Shown piece by piece: positions 18,496 to 28,164 of a stretch of DNA of 64,000 nucleotides. Position numbers and translations under genes: made by a program. Below the pieces are notes generated by a model, which was not told the origin of the DNA, did not search any database, and saw nothing but the letters and a program-made list of their open reading frames with translations. Position 1 is the stretch's first letter; every line of letters starts with the position of its first letter. The stretch comes from Rhodoplanes tepidamans (GTDB lineage Bacteria > Pseudomonadota > Alphaproteobacteria > Rhizobiales > Xanthobacteraceae): the NCBI RefSeq assembly GCF_030813915.1, contig NZ_JAUSUJ010000022.1, positions 1 to 64,000 of the forward strand, in the 5' to 3' direction.

Positions 18496-20607
18496 ATGGG
18501 CAAGAAGGCGGAACGGACGGCGGATCTCTTCGCGCAGGCGGTCGGGCTGCATCAGCGTGGCGCGGCCGGCGAGGCCGAGCGGCTCTACCGCCGCGTGCTC
18601 GACGCCGACAAGAGCCATCCCGGCGCGCTCCAGTATCTCGCCATCATCGCGGCCGGCCGCGACGACCTCGACGAGGCGATCCGGCTGCTGACGCGCTGCG
18701 CCCGCGCCCATCCGGGCTCGGCCGAGGTCCGCACCAATCTCGGCTACGCGCTCCTGCGCGCCGGCCGAGCCGACGAGGCGCTCGCCGCCTACGACGCCGC
18801 GGTGAAGGCCGATCCGGCCTATGCGATCGCCTGGTCGCATCGCGGTCACTGCCTGGCGACGCTGAACCGGCCCGACGAGGCGCTCGACAGCTACGACCGC
18901 GCCATCACGGCCGATCCCGGCTTCGCCGACGCCCACTACAATCGCGGCAACCTCCTGAACGCCCGCGGCCGCTTCGCCGAGGCGATCGCCGCCTTCGACA
19001 GATCGCTCGCGATCGCGCCGGGCCAGCCGCTGCCGGCGACCAACCGCGCCAACGCGCTGCGCGCGCTGGGCCGCCTCGAGGAGGCGCTCGCCGCGCTCGA
19101 CCGGGTGGTCGCCGCGCATCCGAGGAACGCTCTCGCGTTCGCCAATCGCGGCCACGTGGCGAGCGACCTGCGGCGCTTCGACGTGGCGTTCGAGTCGTAC
19201 CGGCGCGCCAAGGCGGTCGACCCGAACCACCCGCAGATCGCCGGTCCCCTCGCCTGGGCGGCGATGTCGGTGTGCGACTTCGCCGCCGCCGAGACGGCCA
19301 TGGCGGCCGTGCGCGACGAGCTGCGGCTGAAGCGATCGATCGTGCAGCCCTTCATCTTCATCGCCGGCTCCGACGATCCGGCCCTGCACCGCGCCTGCGC
19401 CGAGACGCTGATCGCCATGACGATCCCGCGCGCTGCGGCGACGGTGCCGGAGGGCACGGCGGCGTTCGCGGCGCCGGAGCGGGCGCGGCTGCGCGTCGCC
19501 TACATGTCCGCCGACTATCGCCGCCATCCCACCGTGCCGCTGATCGCCGGGCTGCTCGAGCAGCACGACCGCAGCGCCTTCGAGGTGCTGGCCGTGTCGA
19601 CCGGCCCCGACGACGGCGGCCCGGAGCGCCGGCGGATCGTCGCCGCCGTCGACGCGCTGATCGACCTGCAGGGCCTGTCGGACGAAGCGGCCGCCGACCT
19701 GCTGCGCGCCCGCGAGATCGACATCCTGGTCGATCTCAACGGCCACGCCCGCGGCGGACGGCTCGGGATCCTGGCGCGGCGGCCGGCGCCCGTCCAGGTC
19801 AACTATCTCGGCTATCCGGGCACGATCGGAGCCGGCTTCGTCGACTGGCTGATCGCGGACGACGTGATCCTGCCGGAGGGCTGCGAGCCGCACTACAGCG
19901 AGGCGCTCGTCCGCCTGCCCGGCTACTATGCGGCCTATCGGCCCGACGCGACCGCGCTGCCGGCGCCGCCGTCCCGGCGCGACGCCGGCCTGCCCGACGA
20001 CGGCGTCGTCTTCTGCAGCTTCAACAACAGCTACAAGATCACCCGGCCGGTGTTCGACGCGTGGATGCGAATCCTCGCCGCGGTGCCGGCGAGCGTGCTG
20101 TGGCTGCTCGCCGACACGCCCGCCGTGGCGCCGAATCTGCGTCGCGAGGCGGCGGCGCGCGGCATCGATCCGGCCCGCCTCGTCTTCGCCGAGCGCGTCG
20201 ACCCGGCGGCGCATCTCGCCCGCCACGCGCTCGCCGACCTGTTCCTCGACACCGCGCCGGTCGGCGCCCACACCACCGCCTGCGACGCGCTGTGGTCGGG
20301 GCTGCCGATGGTGACGTGTCCGGGACGCGCCTTCCCGTCGCGGGTCGCCGCGAGTCTCCTCACGGCCGTCGGATGCACCGACCTCGTCGCCCCGACGCTC
20401 GCCGCGTACGAGGCGCGCGCGGTCGCGCTGGCGAACGACCCCGCCACGCTGCGGGCGACGCGCGACCGGCTCGTGGCGGAACGGCCGCATCTTCCGCCCT
20501 TCGATCCGGACCGCCACCGCCGCCACATGGAGGCGGCGTACCGGGAGATGTGGGAGACGCGGCGCCGCGGGGAGCCGCCGCGCGGCATCACGATTCGGCC
20601 GGACTGA
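18496..20607 (+). CDS. TPR-containing O-GlcNAc transferase-like (SPINDLY-type) protein
   Basis: This 703-residue protein has about seven TPR units in the first 270 residues (for example AWSHRGHCLATLNRPDEALD and NRGNLLNARGRFAEAIAAFD). The C-terminal half is GT41-like: RVAYMSADYRRHPTVPLIAG, NYLGYPGTIGAGFVDWLIAD, FCSFNNSYKITRPVFDAW and CDALWSGLPMVTCPGRAFPS. GT41 enzymes transfer a sugar from a nucleotide-sugar to protein Ser/Thr; the substrate here is unknown. The ATG at 18496 is preferred to the GTG at 18493 because GAGAGG lies 6 bases upstream. It is a paralogue of the broken gene at 23805-26192. Confidence 0.85.
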   Translation: MGKKAERTADLFAQAVGLHQRGAAGEAERLYRRVLDADKSHPGALQYLAIIAAGRDDLDEAIRLLTRCARAHPGSAEVRTNLGYALLRAGRADEALAAYDAAVKADPAYAIAWSHRGHCLATLNRPDEALDSYDRAITADPGFADAHYNRGNLLNARGRFAEAIAAFDRSLAIAPGQPLPATNRANALRALGRLEEALAALDRVVAAHPRNALAFANRGHVASDLRRFDVAFESYRRAKAVDPNHPQIAGPLAWAAMSVCDFAAAETAMAAVRDELRLKRSIVQPFIFIAGSDDPALHRACAETLIAMTIPRAAATVPEGTAAFAAPERARLRVAYMSADYRRHPTVPLIAGLLEQHDRSAFEVLAVSTGPDDGGPERRRIVAAVDALIDLQGLSDEAAADLLRAREIDILVDLNGHARGGRLGILARRPAPVQVNYLGYPGTIGAGFVDWLIADDVILPEGCEPHYSEALVRLPGYYAAYRPDATALPAPPSRRDAGLPDDGVVFCSFNNSYKITRPVFDAWMRILAAVPASVLWLLADTPAVAPNLRREAAARGIDPARLVFAERVDPAAHLARHALADLFLDTAPVGAHTTACDALWSGLPMVTCPGRAFPSRVAASLLTAVGCTDLVAPTLAAYEARAVALANDPATLRATRDRLVAERPHLPPFDPDRHRRHMEAAYREMWETRRRGEPPRGITIRPD

Positions 20608-20687
20608 CGACCGGGCTCGGGTCGTCCGCCCCACCCCATGTCCTGGCGAACGTCGTTCGCCGACCGAGCCGGCAAGCGAGGACGACC

Positions 20688-21581
20688 ATGACCGACGACG
20701 GGTACCGGAGCCATTTCGTCACCGCCACGGACGGGCTCAGGCTGCATCTGCGCGAGTACGGCGACCGCACCCTGCCCGGCCCGCCGGTGGTCTGCCTGCC
20801 GGGGCTGACCCGCACGGCCGCCGACTTCCATCCGCTCGCCTGTGCGCTGGCGAACGATCCGGCGCATCCGCGCCGGGTGCTCGCCCTCGACTATCGCGGC
20901 CGCGGCCTCTCGGCCTACGACCCGAACCCCGACCATTACGCGATCCCGGTCGAGCTCGACGACGCCCTCACGGTGATGACCGCCTGCGAGGCGATGCCGG
21001 CCGTGCTGGTCGGCACCTCGCGCGGCGGCCTGATCACCATGGCGATGGCCGCGGTGCGGCCGACCGCCATCGTCGGCGCCGTGCTCAACGACATCGGTCC
21101 GGTGATCGAGCCGGCCGGCATCACCCGGATCAAGACCTATGTGGGCCGTGCCGGGTCGCCGTCCGGCTTCGCCGAGGGGGCCGCGGCGCTGCGCGAAAAG
21201 TTCGCCGGGGAGTTCCCGGACTGGACCGACGAGGACTGGCTCGCCATGGCGCATCGGACCTGGCGGCAGGAGAACGGCCATCTGGTGCCGACCTACGACC
21301 AGGCGATCGCCCGCGCGCTCGCCGCCTTCGACCTGTCGAAGCCGCTGCCGGACATGTGGCCGCAGTTCGACGCCCTCGGCCGTGTCCCGGTGATGGTGAT
21401 CCGCGGCGGCCTGTCGGATCTGCTGTCGGAGGCGACCGTGGAGGCGATGCGCGAGCACCACCCCGGCCTCGAAGCGGTCGAGGTGCCGCGCCAGGGCCAC
21501 GCGCCCGACCTCGCCGGCGACGACGTCATCGCCCGCATCGCGGCGTTCGTGGAGCGGTGCGCGGCGGCGCACGCGGGCTGA
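20688..21581 (+). CDS. Alpha/beta-fold hydrolase
   Basis: This 297-residue hydrolase has the oxyanion stretch VVCLPGLTRTAADFHPLA and the strand LALDYRGRGLSAYDP. The nucleophile is Ser111 in VLVGTSRGGL, where GTSRG replaces the usual GxSxG middle residue with Arg. The catalytic His lies in RQGHAPDL near the C-terminus. The overall pattern is that of a dehalogenase/esterase-like subgroup common in rhizobia; the substrate cannot be told. GAGG lies 7-9 bases before the ATG. It follows the TPR transferase by 80 bp in the same direction, and an intergenic palindrome follows it. Confidence 0.85.
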   Translation: MTDDGYRSHFVTATDGLRLHLREYGDRTLPGPPVVCLPGLTRTAADFHPLACALANDPAHPRRVLALDYRGRGLSAYDPNPDHYAIPVELDDALTVMTACEAMPAVLVGTSRGGLITMAMAAVRPTAIVGAVLNDIGPVIEPAGITRIKTYVGRAGSPSGFAEGAAALREKFAGEFPDWTDEDWLAMAHRTWRQENGHLVPTYDQAIARALAAFDLSKPLPDMWPQFDALGRVPVMVIRGGLSDLLSEATVEAMREHHPGLEAVEVPRQGHAPDLAGDDVIARIAAFVERCAAAHAG

Positions 21582-21594
21582 TTCAGTTCCTCAT

Positions 21595-21699
21595 CGTCAT
21601 TCCGGGGCGACGCGCAGCGGCGAACCCGGAATCCAGCGGCAAGCTCAGCGTTCTGGACTGGATTCCGGGTTTGCGCTTTCGGCGCGCCCCGGAATGACC
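21595..21699. repeat. Intergenic inverted-repeat element (CATTCCGGGGCG family)
   Basis: The element starts CGTCATTCCGGGGCG and ends CGCGCCCCGGAATGACCG, and it has an inner pair GAACCCGGAATCCAG / CTGGATTCCGGGTT. A second copy with the same architecture is at 47657-47767. Such mosaic palindromes are frequent in Bradyrhizobium-like genomes; no coding potential is seen. Confidence 0.8.
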
Positions 21700-21780
21700 G
21701 GAGCTCGAAGCCGCTCGCGAACGAAGAGGACGACGACACGCGCCGAACGCCGCCGTGCCCGCCTGGCCAACCCTCAGCAC

Positions 21781-21813
21781 AAAAAAAGCCCCCGGCGGAG
21801 ACCGCCGGGGGCT
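21781..21813 (-). terminator. Rho-independent terminator of the porin gene
   Basis: AGCCCCCGGCGG pairs perfectly with CCGCCGGGGGCT over 12 bp around a 3-base loop. On the minus strand it runs directly into seven T residues, 31 bases after the porin stop. This is the strongest terminator in the window. Confidence 0.92.
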
Positions 21814-21844
21814 TCGACCCGAGAAGGGTCAGACAGTCAGCCGA

Positions 21845-23293
21845 TCACGGAACGATGTCGCGATGGACACGGAACGTGACGGACAGGATGTCCTGGTCGT
21901 CGAAGATGTAACCGGTGCGCGGAGCCTGCGAGCCGAGCTGCGGGGTGGCGCCGGTCGAGTCGCCGAACGCGGTGTTCAGCTTGGTGTAGAGGACGTCCAC
22001 GCCCATGTAGAAGTCGGGGCGGATGTTCCACTGGGTGCGCGAGCCGAGCTGCCAGAACGAGAAGTCCGGATCGCACTGAGTGCTGGTGATGCGGAACGCC
22101 GTCGAGGTGTTCTGCAGGTAGCCGCAGAGCGCCGACGCGCCGGCATCGCCGTAGTCGATGTCGAAGTAGCCGCCGTAGACCGAGGTCTTCAGGGCCGGGG
22201 TCCACACGTGCTCGTACGACGCGTTGATGCCGAACACCTTCGTCAGGTCGACGCTGCCGCCGTTGGTGTAGATGCCGTCGGAGAAGAAGCCGACGCCCAC
22301 GCCCTCGCCGCCGAAGCGCAGCGGGCTGCCAGTCCCCGTCGGGGTGTAGATGGCATACCGCATCGCGCCTTCGGTGTAGTTCACCTGGAACTGGAAGCTG
22401 TCACCGCGCGAGATGAAGTCGGTCTTGACGCGAGCGCCGACGCCGACCGCGAAGCCGACCTTGTCCTCGCCGTCACCGGCCGCCGTCGTCGGGATGCCGG
22501 TCAGGAAGTTGTAGGCGGCAGAGGCGTCGTGGATCGCGCCCATGACCTGGAAGGAGCCCCAGGCCTGATCGACGCGGATGTTGGCCACCACGTCCGGCCA
22601 CCGCACGGTCGTGTTGTCGTTGCTCAGGTTGGCGCCGAGCGTGATCGCGTTGGTCGCGGTCGTGCTGGCGTTGAACACGCCGGTGCGGCGCGGGTTTTCG
22701 GCCGAGATCGTGGCCGACACGCCGTTGCCGAGCTGCGCCGTGTAGGCGGCGAGGTTGACGCCGGCGTCGCCGGTGTCCGAGTTCGCCCACGCGAAGTACG
22801 ACACGGCCGGGCTCGAGAAGAGGTCGTAGAACGACTGAGCCTTACCGAACGTGAACCCGGCGAACTGGATGAAGCCGCGGGTCGCGTACAGCGACGACGA
22901 GCCGATGTTGTCCTGCGTGAAGCCGAGCAGCATGTACGTACGGAGCGTGCCCCACTCGGTCTGAGTGCGGGTGTCCATCGTCATGACGGCGCGGGTGCGG
23001 AGCGTCGCGTCGTTCGGGCTCGAACGGCTCTGCTCACCCACGGCGGTGCCGGTCAGCGCGCCGGTGCCGGCGTTGTCGCCGCCCGCATTGTAGTAGTACT
23101 GCGCGCGGACATAGCCGCCGATCTTGATGCAGGTGTCGGTGCCCGGGATGTAGTAGAACCCAGCGCCGTACAGCGAGCAGACCTTCACGTACTCGACCGG
23201 CTTGGCCTTGACGGGAAGATCGGCCGCCTGGGCCCCTGCAACTGCCACGAGACCTGCCGCGGAGCCGAGGAGAAGGCTTTTCACCATCTTCAT
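21845..23293 (-). CDS. Outer-membrane porin, rhizobial Porin_2 type
   Basis: This 482-residue trimeric beta-barrel porin begins with a signal peptide (MKMVKSLLLGSAAGLVAVAG, cut after AQA). The mature start ADLPVKAKPVEYVKVCSLYG continues with GFYYIPGTDTCIKIGGYVRA, the hallmark of Bradyrhizobiaceae porins, with two conserved Cys. The rest alternates short strands and ends in a C-terminal barrel strand (SVTFRVHRDIVP); the final residue is Pro, not Phe. A perfect GGAGGT ribosome site and a strong terminator imply high expression. Codon choice is also more biased than in the neighbours. It lies between the two TPR transferase paralogues. Confidence 0.93.
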   Translation of the reverse strand: MKMVKSLLLGSAAGLVAVAGAQAADLPVKAKPVEYVKVCSLYGAGFYYIPGTDTCIKIGGYVRAQYYYNAGGDNAGTGALTGTAVGEQSRSSPNDATLRTRAVMTMDTRTQTEWGTLRTYMLLGFTQDNIGSSSLYATRGFIQFAGFTFGKAQSFYDLFSSPAVSYFAWANSDTGDAGVNLAAYTAQLGNGVSATISAENPRRTGVFNASTTATNAITLGANLSNDNTTVRWPDVVANIRVDQAWGSFQVMGAIHDASAAYNFLTGIPTTAAGDGEDKVGFAVGVGARVKTDFISRGDSFQFQVNYTEGAMRYAIYTPTGTGSPLRFGGEGVGVGFFSDGIYTNGGSVDLTKVFGINASYEHVWTPALKTSVYGGYFDIDYGDAGASALCGYLQNTSTAFRITSTQCDPDFSFWQLGSRTQWNIRPDFYMGVDVLYTKLNTAFGDSTGATPQLGSQAPRTGYIFDDQDILSVTFRVHRDIVP

Positions 23294-23337
23294 CTGAAAC
23301 CTCCATTCGTTTGCCTTGGGAGGGTTCCGTCTCCGGC

Positions 23338-23351
23338 GGGTGCATGCACCC
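23338..23351. repeat. Perfect palindrome in the porin leader
   Basis: GGGTGCATGCACCC is a perfect 14-base palindrome 45-58 bases upstream of the porin start codon. It lies inside the predicted untranslated leader and could be an operator or an mRNA-stabilising hairpin. Confidence 0.6.
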
Positions 23352-23467
23352 TGGAAGGTCCCCTTAATCCCCGATCCACCCAGCGTTCCTGCCGTGTCGT
23401 GTCACCGAAAGCAGTCAGGAACTCTAGACGGGGCGACCCCGGGAATGCCCCCCTGCGTCGCGAGGTC

Positions 23468-23495
23468 AGATTAGCTGACGGCCCCTCGCAGGCAA
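23468..23495 (-). promoter_or_regulatory. Candidate promoter of the porin gene
   Basis: On the minus strand TTGCCT, a 16-base spacer and TAATCT resemble -35 and -10 boxes. Transcription would start near 23460 and give a leader of about 165 bases. The remaining gap up to 23804 shows no gene. Confidence 0.4.
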
Positions 23496-23804
23496 TAAAG
23501 AACCGGCCCGAAACCACCTCTAAGCCTCTGAATCCGGAGGGGTGTTGCCCAAACGACACGAAATCGGGAGGCACCCGGACCGGCTAGAGGACGCCGAATA
23601 AGTATTTGAACGCAATGAGTTGGGCGGCTGCCCTGAAACCGTCGCGACGATCGCGCTGCAGAGGTGCCACGGTGGCGACCGGCGGCGGTCCAGAGGCTGG
23701 AACGGTTCGAATCGAGCCTTGCGCGGCGACGTCCGGATTCGCCGTCCGCCGACCTCCGGAGCCTCTGCGGAGGGGCCTCCGAGCCGGCGGAAGGCGCGAA
23801 AGAA

Positions 23805-26192
23805 TTACCGCTGCATGCGAAATTCCGCCGAGCTTTCAGCGGACTGCCGCCGGTCCCACATGTCCAGCAGGGCCGCCTCGAAGTCGCGGGTGAAGCCCGC
23901 GGTGTCGAACAGCGGCGCGGAGTCGCGATTCTGCGCCAACTGGGATTTCAGCGCGGCGAGGCGCTCGGGATCCCGGGCGAACGCCAGGGCGGCGGCCTCG
24001 TAGTCGGCGAGGGAGCCGGTCACCAGTTCGGGCAGCCCGACGGCCCGCAGCAGGCTCGCGCAGACCCGGCTGGGAAAGGTCGCGCCCTCGCAGGTGACGA
24101 TCGGCAGGCCGCTCCACAGTGCATCGCTCGCCGTCGTGTGGGCGTTGTAGGGTAGCGTGTCGAGGAACAGGTCCGCCTGCCGGTGGCGGGCGAGGTGCTC
24201 GGCGAGCGGCGCCCGCGGGGCGAACACCAGACGGGCGGGATCGATGCCGCGACGCTTCGCCTAGGCCCGCAGATTCGCCGAGGCGAAGCGATTCTCCTCG
24301 AGCAGCCAGAGCACGCTGCCGTCGACCTGCGCGAGCAGCCGCATCCACACGTCGAATACCGCCGGCTGGATCTTGAAGCTGTTGTTGAAGCAGCAGAACA
24401 CGAAGGCGCCGTCGGGCAGCCCGCAGTCGGCGCGGGTCGGTGTCCGCTCGGCGATGGCGCGGCGGTCGTCGTTGACCTGATAGGCGTGCGGCAGCCGCAC
24501 CACCCGCTCCACATAGGCGGCCTCCAGGTGCTGCGGCACCACCACGCCGTCGGCGAGGACGTAGTCGACGCAATCGGACCCGAGCGTCCCGGGGTAGCCG
24601 AGATACGCGACCTGCACGGGAGCCGGCCGCCGCGCCAGGATCGGGAACCGGCAGTTCTTGGTGAGCCCCATCAGATCGATCAGGATGTCGATCTCGCGGG
24701 CCCGTACGAGGTCGGCGGCCTCCGCGTCGCTCATCGCGCCGATGTCGACCACATGATCGAACGCCGCGTCGATGCGCCGGGCGATCGCCGAGCCGGAGCG
24801 ATCACCCCAGACGATCGCCGTGGTCTCGAACCGCGACGTGTCGTGATGCTCGAAGAGCCCGGCGGTCAGATGGGCGGTCGGATGATCGCGCAGGTCGGCC
24901 GAGAGATAGGCGAGGCGGATGCGCTCGTGCCGCCGCGTCCCGACATCCACCTCGGGCAGCCGCGGCACCTCCAGGCCGGCCACGAAGCTGCGGGCGCAGC
25001 GGAGCTGGTCGGCCTGCGAGAACGGCAGGAACAGGGCCACGAAGGGCTGCACCACCGGACGGTCGTCGTGCACCTGCGCCAGGACCTGGGCGACCTCGCC
25101 GTCGAGATTGCTCCAGTCGCACAGCTGCAGCTTGGCGTGCAGGCGCCCGCCGGGCCCGTAGTCGAGCGCGGGATCGGTCGCCAGGGCCTTGTCGTAGTAC
25201 TCGAGGGAATAGTCGTATCGCTTCAGCGCGAAAGCGATTTCGGCGGCGAGCCGCCACGTCTCGGCGGTCGGACCGACGGCGGCCGCCCGGGCGCAGGCGG
25301 CCTCCGCCTCGTCCAGCCGGTTCAGGACGAGCAGCGCTTTCGCCCGGTGCAGCCAGGCGCGTGCCAGCGCGGCGTCCAGGGCCAGCGCGCGGTCGTAGGC
25401 CACCACGGCGCGCTCGTGCCGGGCCTGCAGGAAGAACACGTCGCCGAGCCCCACCCAGGCCTCGGCCAGATCCGGGCTGCGGGCCAGCACCTGGTCGTAG
25501 GCGGCGAGCGCCTCGGCGAAACGGCCGAGCGCCGCCAGGGTGGCCCCCTGCCCCTGCAGCGCGTCGGGCAGATCCGGCCGCAGGCTCAGCGCCCGCGCGA
25601 AGGCGGCGAGCGCCTCCTCGTGGCGCTTCTGCAGGCGCAGGATCTGGCCGCGAGCGACCCACGCCTCGGCCAGATCGGGCTTCAGCGACGCGGCCCGGTC
25701 GCAGGCGGCGAGCGCCTCCTCGTGGCGGCCGAGTTGCCCGAGCACCGCCCCGCGACCCAGATGGGCGTCGACGCAGGCCGGATCGATCGCCAGCGCCGCG
25801 TCGAGATCGGCGAGCGCCTCGTCGAGCCGTCCGAGCCCGCGCAGCACGCCGGCCCGCACGGTCCGGGTCTCGGTCACCCGCGGGTTCAGCGCCAGCGCGC
25901 GGCCGAGCTGCTCCAGCGCCTCCTGGGGCCGCTTCAGCTCGCGCAGGATCAGGCCGAGATTGTAGAGCGTGACGTCCGAATTCGGCGTCTCCCGCGCGGC
26001 GCGGCGGGCGAAACGCTCGGCTTCGGCCCAGCGCGCGAGGCGCATCAGAAGGACCGTGAGAAGGTTCAAGGCGCCGGGATGCCGGGGGCTGACGTCGAGC
26101 ACCCTGCGGAAGGCGCGTTCCGCATCCACGGCCCTGCCCGCCTGCAGGGCTTCCACGGCGCGGCGAAACACGTCGTCTGCGGAGCGGGCCAT
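23805..26192 (-). pseudogene. TPR O-GlcNAc transferase-like gene interrupted by an in-frame TAG
   Basis: The reading frame starts MARSADDVFRRAVEALQAGR at 26192. It has about nine TPR units and then a GT41-like domain (IRLAYLSADLRDHPTAHLTA, VAYLGYPGTLGSDCVDYVLA, FCCFNNSFKIQPAVFDVWMR). A TAG at 24261-24263 interrupts it after SANLRA. The same frame continues AKRRGIDPARLVFAPR and on through DALWSGLPIVTCEGATFPS to a stop at 23805. In the intact paralogue the equivalent segment is NLRREAAARGIDPARLVFAE, so TAG replaces a Glu codon with no frame change. Both halves look well conserved, so the lesion is recent, a sequencing error, or read through. Translated as is, it would lose about 152 C-terminal residues of the transferase domain. 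Confidence 0.85.
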
Positions 26193-26392
26193 GCGGAGGG
26201 TGCCTCGGCGATGTCTGAGGCCGGACATCCGACGCCGGCCGCTGCGCAGGAACCGCACCGCCAGAGCATCGTCAAGCAAAACCGCCACTTCCGGGCCGTT
26301 CCCGGGAACGGCGGTCGTCACGGACGGGACCCCGACGGACGCGGGAGCGGCGCCATCGCGCGGTGCTCGAACGCGCCATCGCGCAGTGCTCG

Positions 26393-26420
26393 AAAAAGGG
26401 CCGCCCGGTGGGGCGGCCCT
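26393..26420 (-). terminator. Rho-independent terminator of the DUF4142/PRC gene
   Basis: AGGGCCGCCC and GGGCGGCCCT form a perfect 10-bp stem with a 4-base loop, followed on the minus strand by TTTTTC. It is 38 bases after the stop at 26458. Confidence 0.88.
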
Positions 26421-26457
26421 CCTGTCGCCGGTCGACGGCGTCGCACGACGCGATTGC

Positions 26458-28164
26458 CTACTGCGAGATCGGCACCTCGAGGCGCGTGTTCGCCGACAGA
26501 GCGCGGTAGTTCGTGTTGGCGTTGCGGTAATCGGCCATGGCGTCGATGTCGTCGTCGCTCACGCCCTGGATCGTCAGCCGATCGCCCCGCAACCGGAACC
26601 GCTCCAGCGGAAACACGACCTGGTCCTCGCCGAAGCCGAGGAACCCACCCGAGGCGATGACGACATGGCGCCGGTTGTCGCGGTCGGCGACGACGGCCTG
26701 GATGTCGCCGAGCCGCTCGCCGCGGGCATTGTACACGTCGAGATCCGTGATCGTTTCGACCATCATGGTGCGGGTCGGCTGGCCGGCGCTGCCGGTCGTC
26801 TCTGCCTCCGCCCCGCCGAGGCGGGCGCGGGCCTTGCGCCGCTCCTCGTCGGTGGGCCGGTTGCCGGCCGCGGACTGCTGCTGCGCCTGCTGCCCGGCGG
26901 GCGACTGTCGAGCCTGGGGCTGCCGGTCGTCCTGCTGGGCCTGCTGCCGGGCTTGGGCTTGGCGTTGCTGCTGCGTCTGCTCCCGACCGGCCTGCTGCCG
27001 GCCCTGCTGGCCGCTCCGGTCACCCGCCTGCTGCTCCTCGTAGAAGACGCGCGGCTGGCCGTCGGCCTCCCGATAGACGACCTTCGGCTCGCCGGTGCGC
27101 TCGAAGCGCACGTTCGGACGGCGGCTCTCGTTGGCGATCTGCACGTTCGGATCGTCCGCCCGCCTCACGGTGACGTCCGGCCGGCCGCGCTCGACGTCCA
27201 CCTGGGCCTGCTGCTGCTGGTCGGGCCTGGCGACCCGGACCTGCGGCTGCGGCTGGTCGACCTCGACGCGCGGCGGCTGCATGGCCACGTTCACGTCCGG
27301 CTGCGGCATCCGGACGACGATCTCGGGCTGCGGCTGGTCGACCGTGATGGTCGGCGGCAGCTGGCGCACCACGATCTCGGGCTGTCGCTGATCGACCGTG
27401 ACCCGCGGCTGTCGCTGATCGACCGTGACCCGCGGCGATCCCTGGTCGATCTGCACGCGCGGCGGCGGCTGCCGCACCACGATCCGCGACGGATCCGCCT
27501 GGTCACCCTGATCGGCACCGGCCTGGTCGGCGCCGGTCCGGGCCTGCCGTTGCTGACCCTCGGCCTGCCGACCCTGTCCCTGCGGCCCCTGGCCCTGCTG
27601 TGCGGATCCGACCTGCTGACGCGCGATCCCCTGCTCGATCTGCCGCGCCGACTGGAGATGGTCCCGCAGGGTCGGAAGCGTCTGCCTGGCGAACTGCTGG
27701 AGCTGGCCTTCCTCGCCGCCGCGGACGAAGGACTCGTACAGCGACACCGCCTGCTCGTGCGCCTTCACCTGCATGTCGACATAGCGGCGGTCGAAGCCGG
27801 AGCCGCTGGCGTTCTGCAGCTCCTGGATCATCTGGGTGTGCTGCTGGTCGAGCGCGTCCGGGATGCTCTGGTTCTGCGCGGCGGAGCGCAGGCGCTGGCC
27901 GGCCTGGCCGTGCTCCTCGATCATCCGCTGGGCGAACTGCCGGACCTGCTCGTTCCGAGCCTTGGTGTCGGCGAGCCGGCTCGACTGGATCTCGAACAGA
28001 TTGCTCACGGCCGCGCGCTGCACGAACTCGGCCGCCGGAATCGATCGCGCCTGCTGCCCCTGGGCCTGCGCACCCGGCTGCCGCGCCGTCTGCGCAGTGG
28101 CGGGGAGCGGCACCAGGGCCGTCGATGCGAGTGCGGCGGACGCAAAAAGAGTGATCGCCCTCAT
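26458..28164 (-). CDS. Exported DUF4142 - beta-repeat - PRC-barrel protein
   Basis: This 568-residue protein has a signal peptide (MRAITLFASAALASTALVPL, cut near ATA-Q). A ferritin-like DUF4142 domain follows (about residues 40-180; AAVSNLFEIQSSRLADTKAR, EHGQAGQRL, MQVKAHEQAVSLYESF). Next comes a Gln/Gly-rich linker, then about ten decapeptides of the type QPxPxVxVDQ (about 225-330). A Gln-rich segment leads to a C-terminal PRC-barrel-like domain (TITDLDVYNARGERLGDIQA, SGGFLGFGEDQVVFPLERF). The alternating Val pattern suggests a stacked beta structure. AGAGGAA lies before the ATG at 28164. Function is unknown; periplasmic or surface stress roles are plausible. It lies downstream of the two-component genes in the same direction but 478 bp away. 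Confidence 0.8.
   Translation of the reverse strand: MRAITLFASAALASTALVPLPATAQTARQPGAQAQGQQARSIPAAEFVQRAAVSNLFEIQSSRLADTKARNEQVRQFAQRMIEEHGQAGQRLRSAAQNQSIPDALDQQHTQMIQELQNASGSGFDRRYVDMQVKAHEQAVSLYESFVRGGEEGQLQQFARQTLPTLRDHLQSARQIEQGIARQQVGSAQQGQGPQGQGRQAEGQQRQARTGADQAGADQGDQADPSRIVVRQPPPRVQIDQGSPRVTVDQRQPRVTVDQRQPEIVVRQLPPTITVDQPQPEIVVRMPQPDVNVAMQPPRVEVDQPQPQVRVARPDQQQQAQVDVERGRPDVTVRRADDPNVQIANESRRPNVRFERTGEPKVVYREADGQPRVFYEEQQAGDRSGQQGRQQAGREQTQQQRQAQARQQAQQDDRQPQARQSPAGQQAQQQSAAGNRPTDEERRKARARLGGAEAETTGSAGQPTRTMMVETITDLDVYNARGERLGDIQAVVADRDNRRHVVIASGGFLGFGEDQVVFPLERFRLRGDRLTIQGVSDDDIDAMADYRNANTNYRALSANTRLEVPISQ

Noticed and set aside
15802-20634. A 1610-codon open frame antisense to slt and the TPR transferase
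   Set aside because: High-GC shadow: low-complexity Arg/Gly/Val/Asp translation, no ribosome site, and two well-supported genes on the other strand.
21595-21699. Insertion sequence ends
   Set aside because: The palindromic element has no transposase and no visible target duplication; kept as an intergenic repeat.
23294-23590. A 94-codon frame in the porin leader
   Set aside because: No ribosome site; the region fits a promoter and leader with palindromes.
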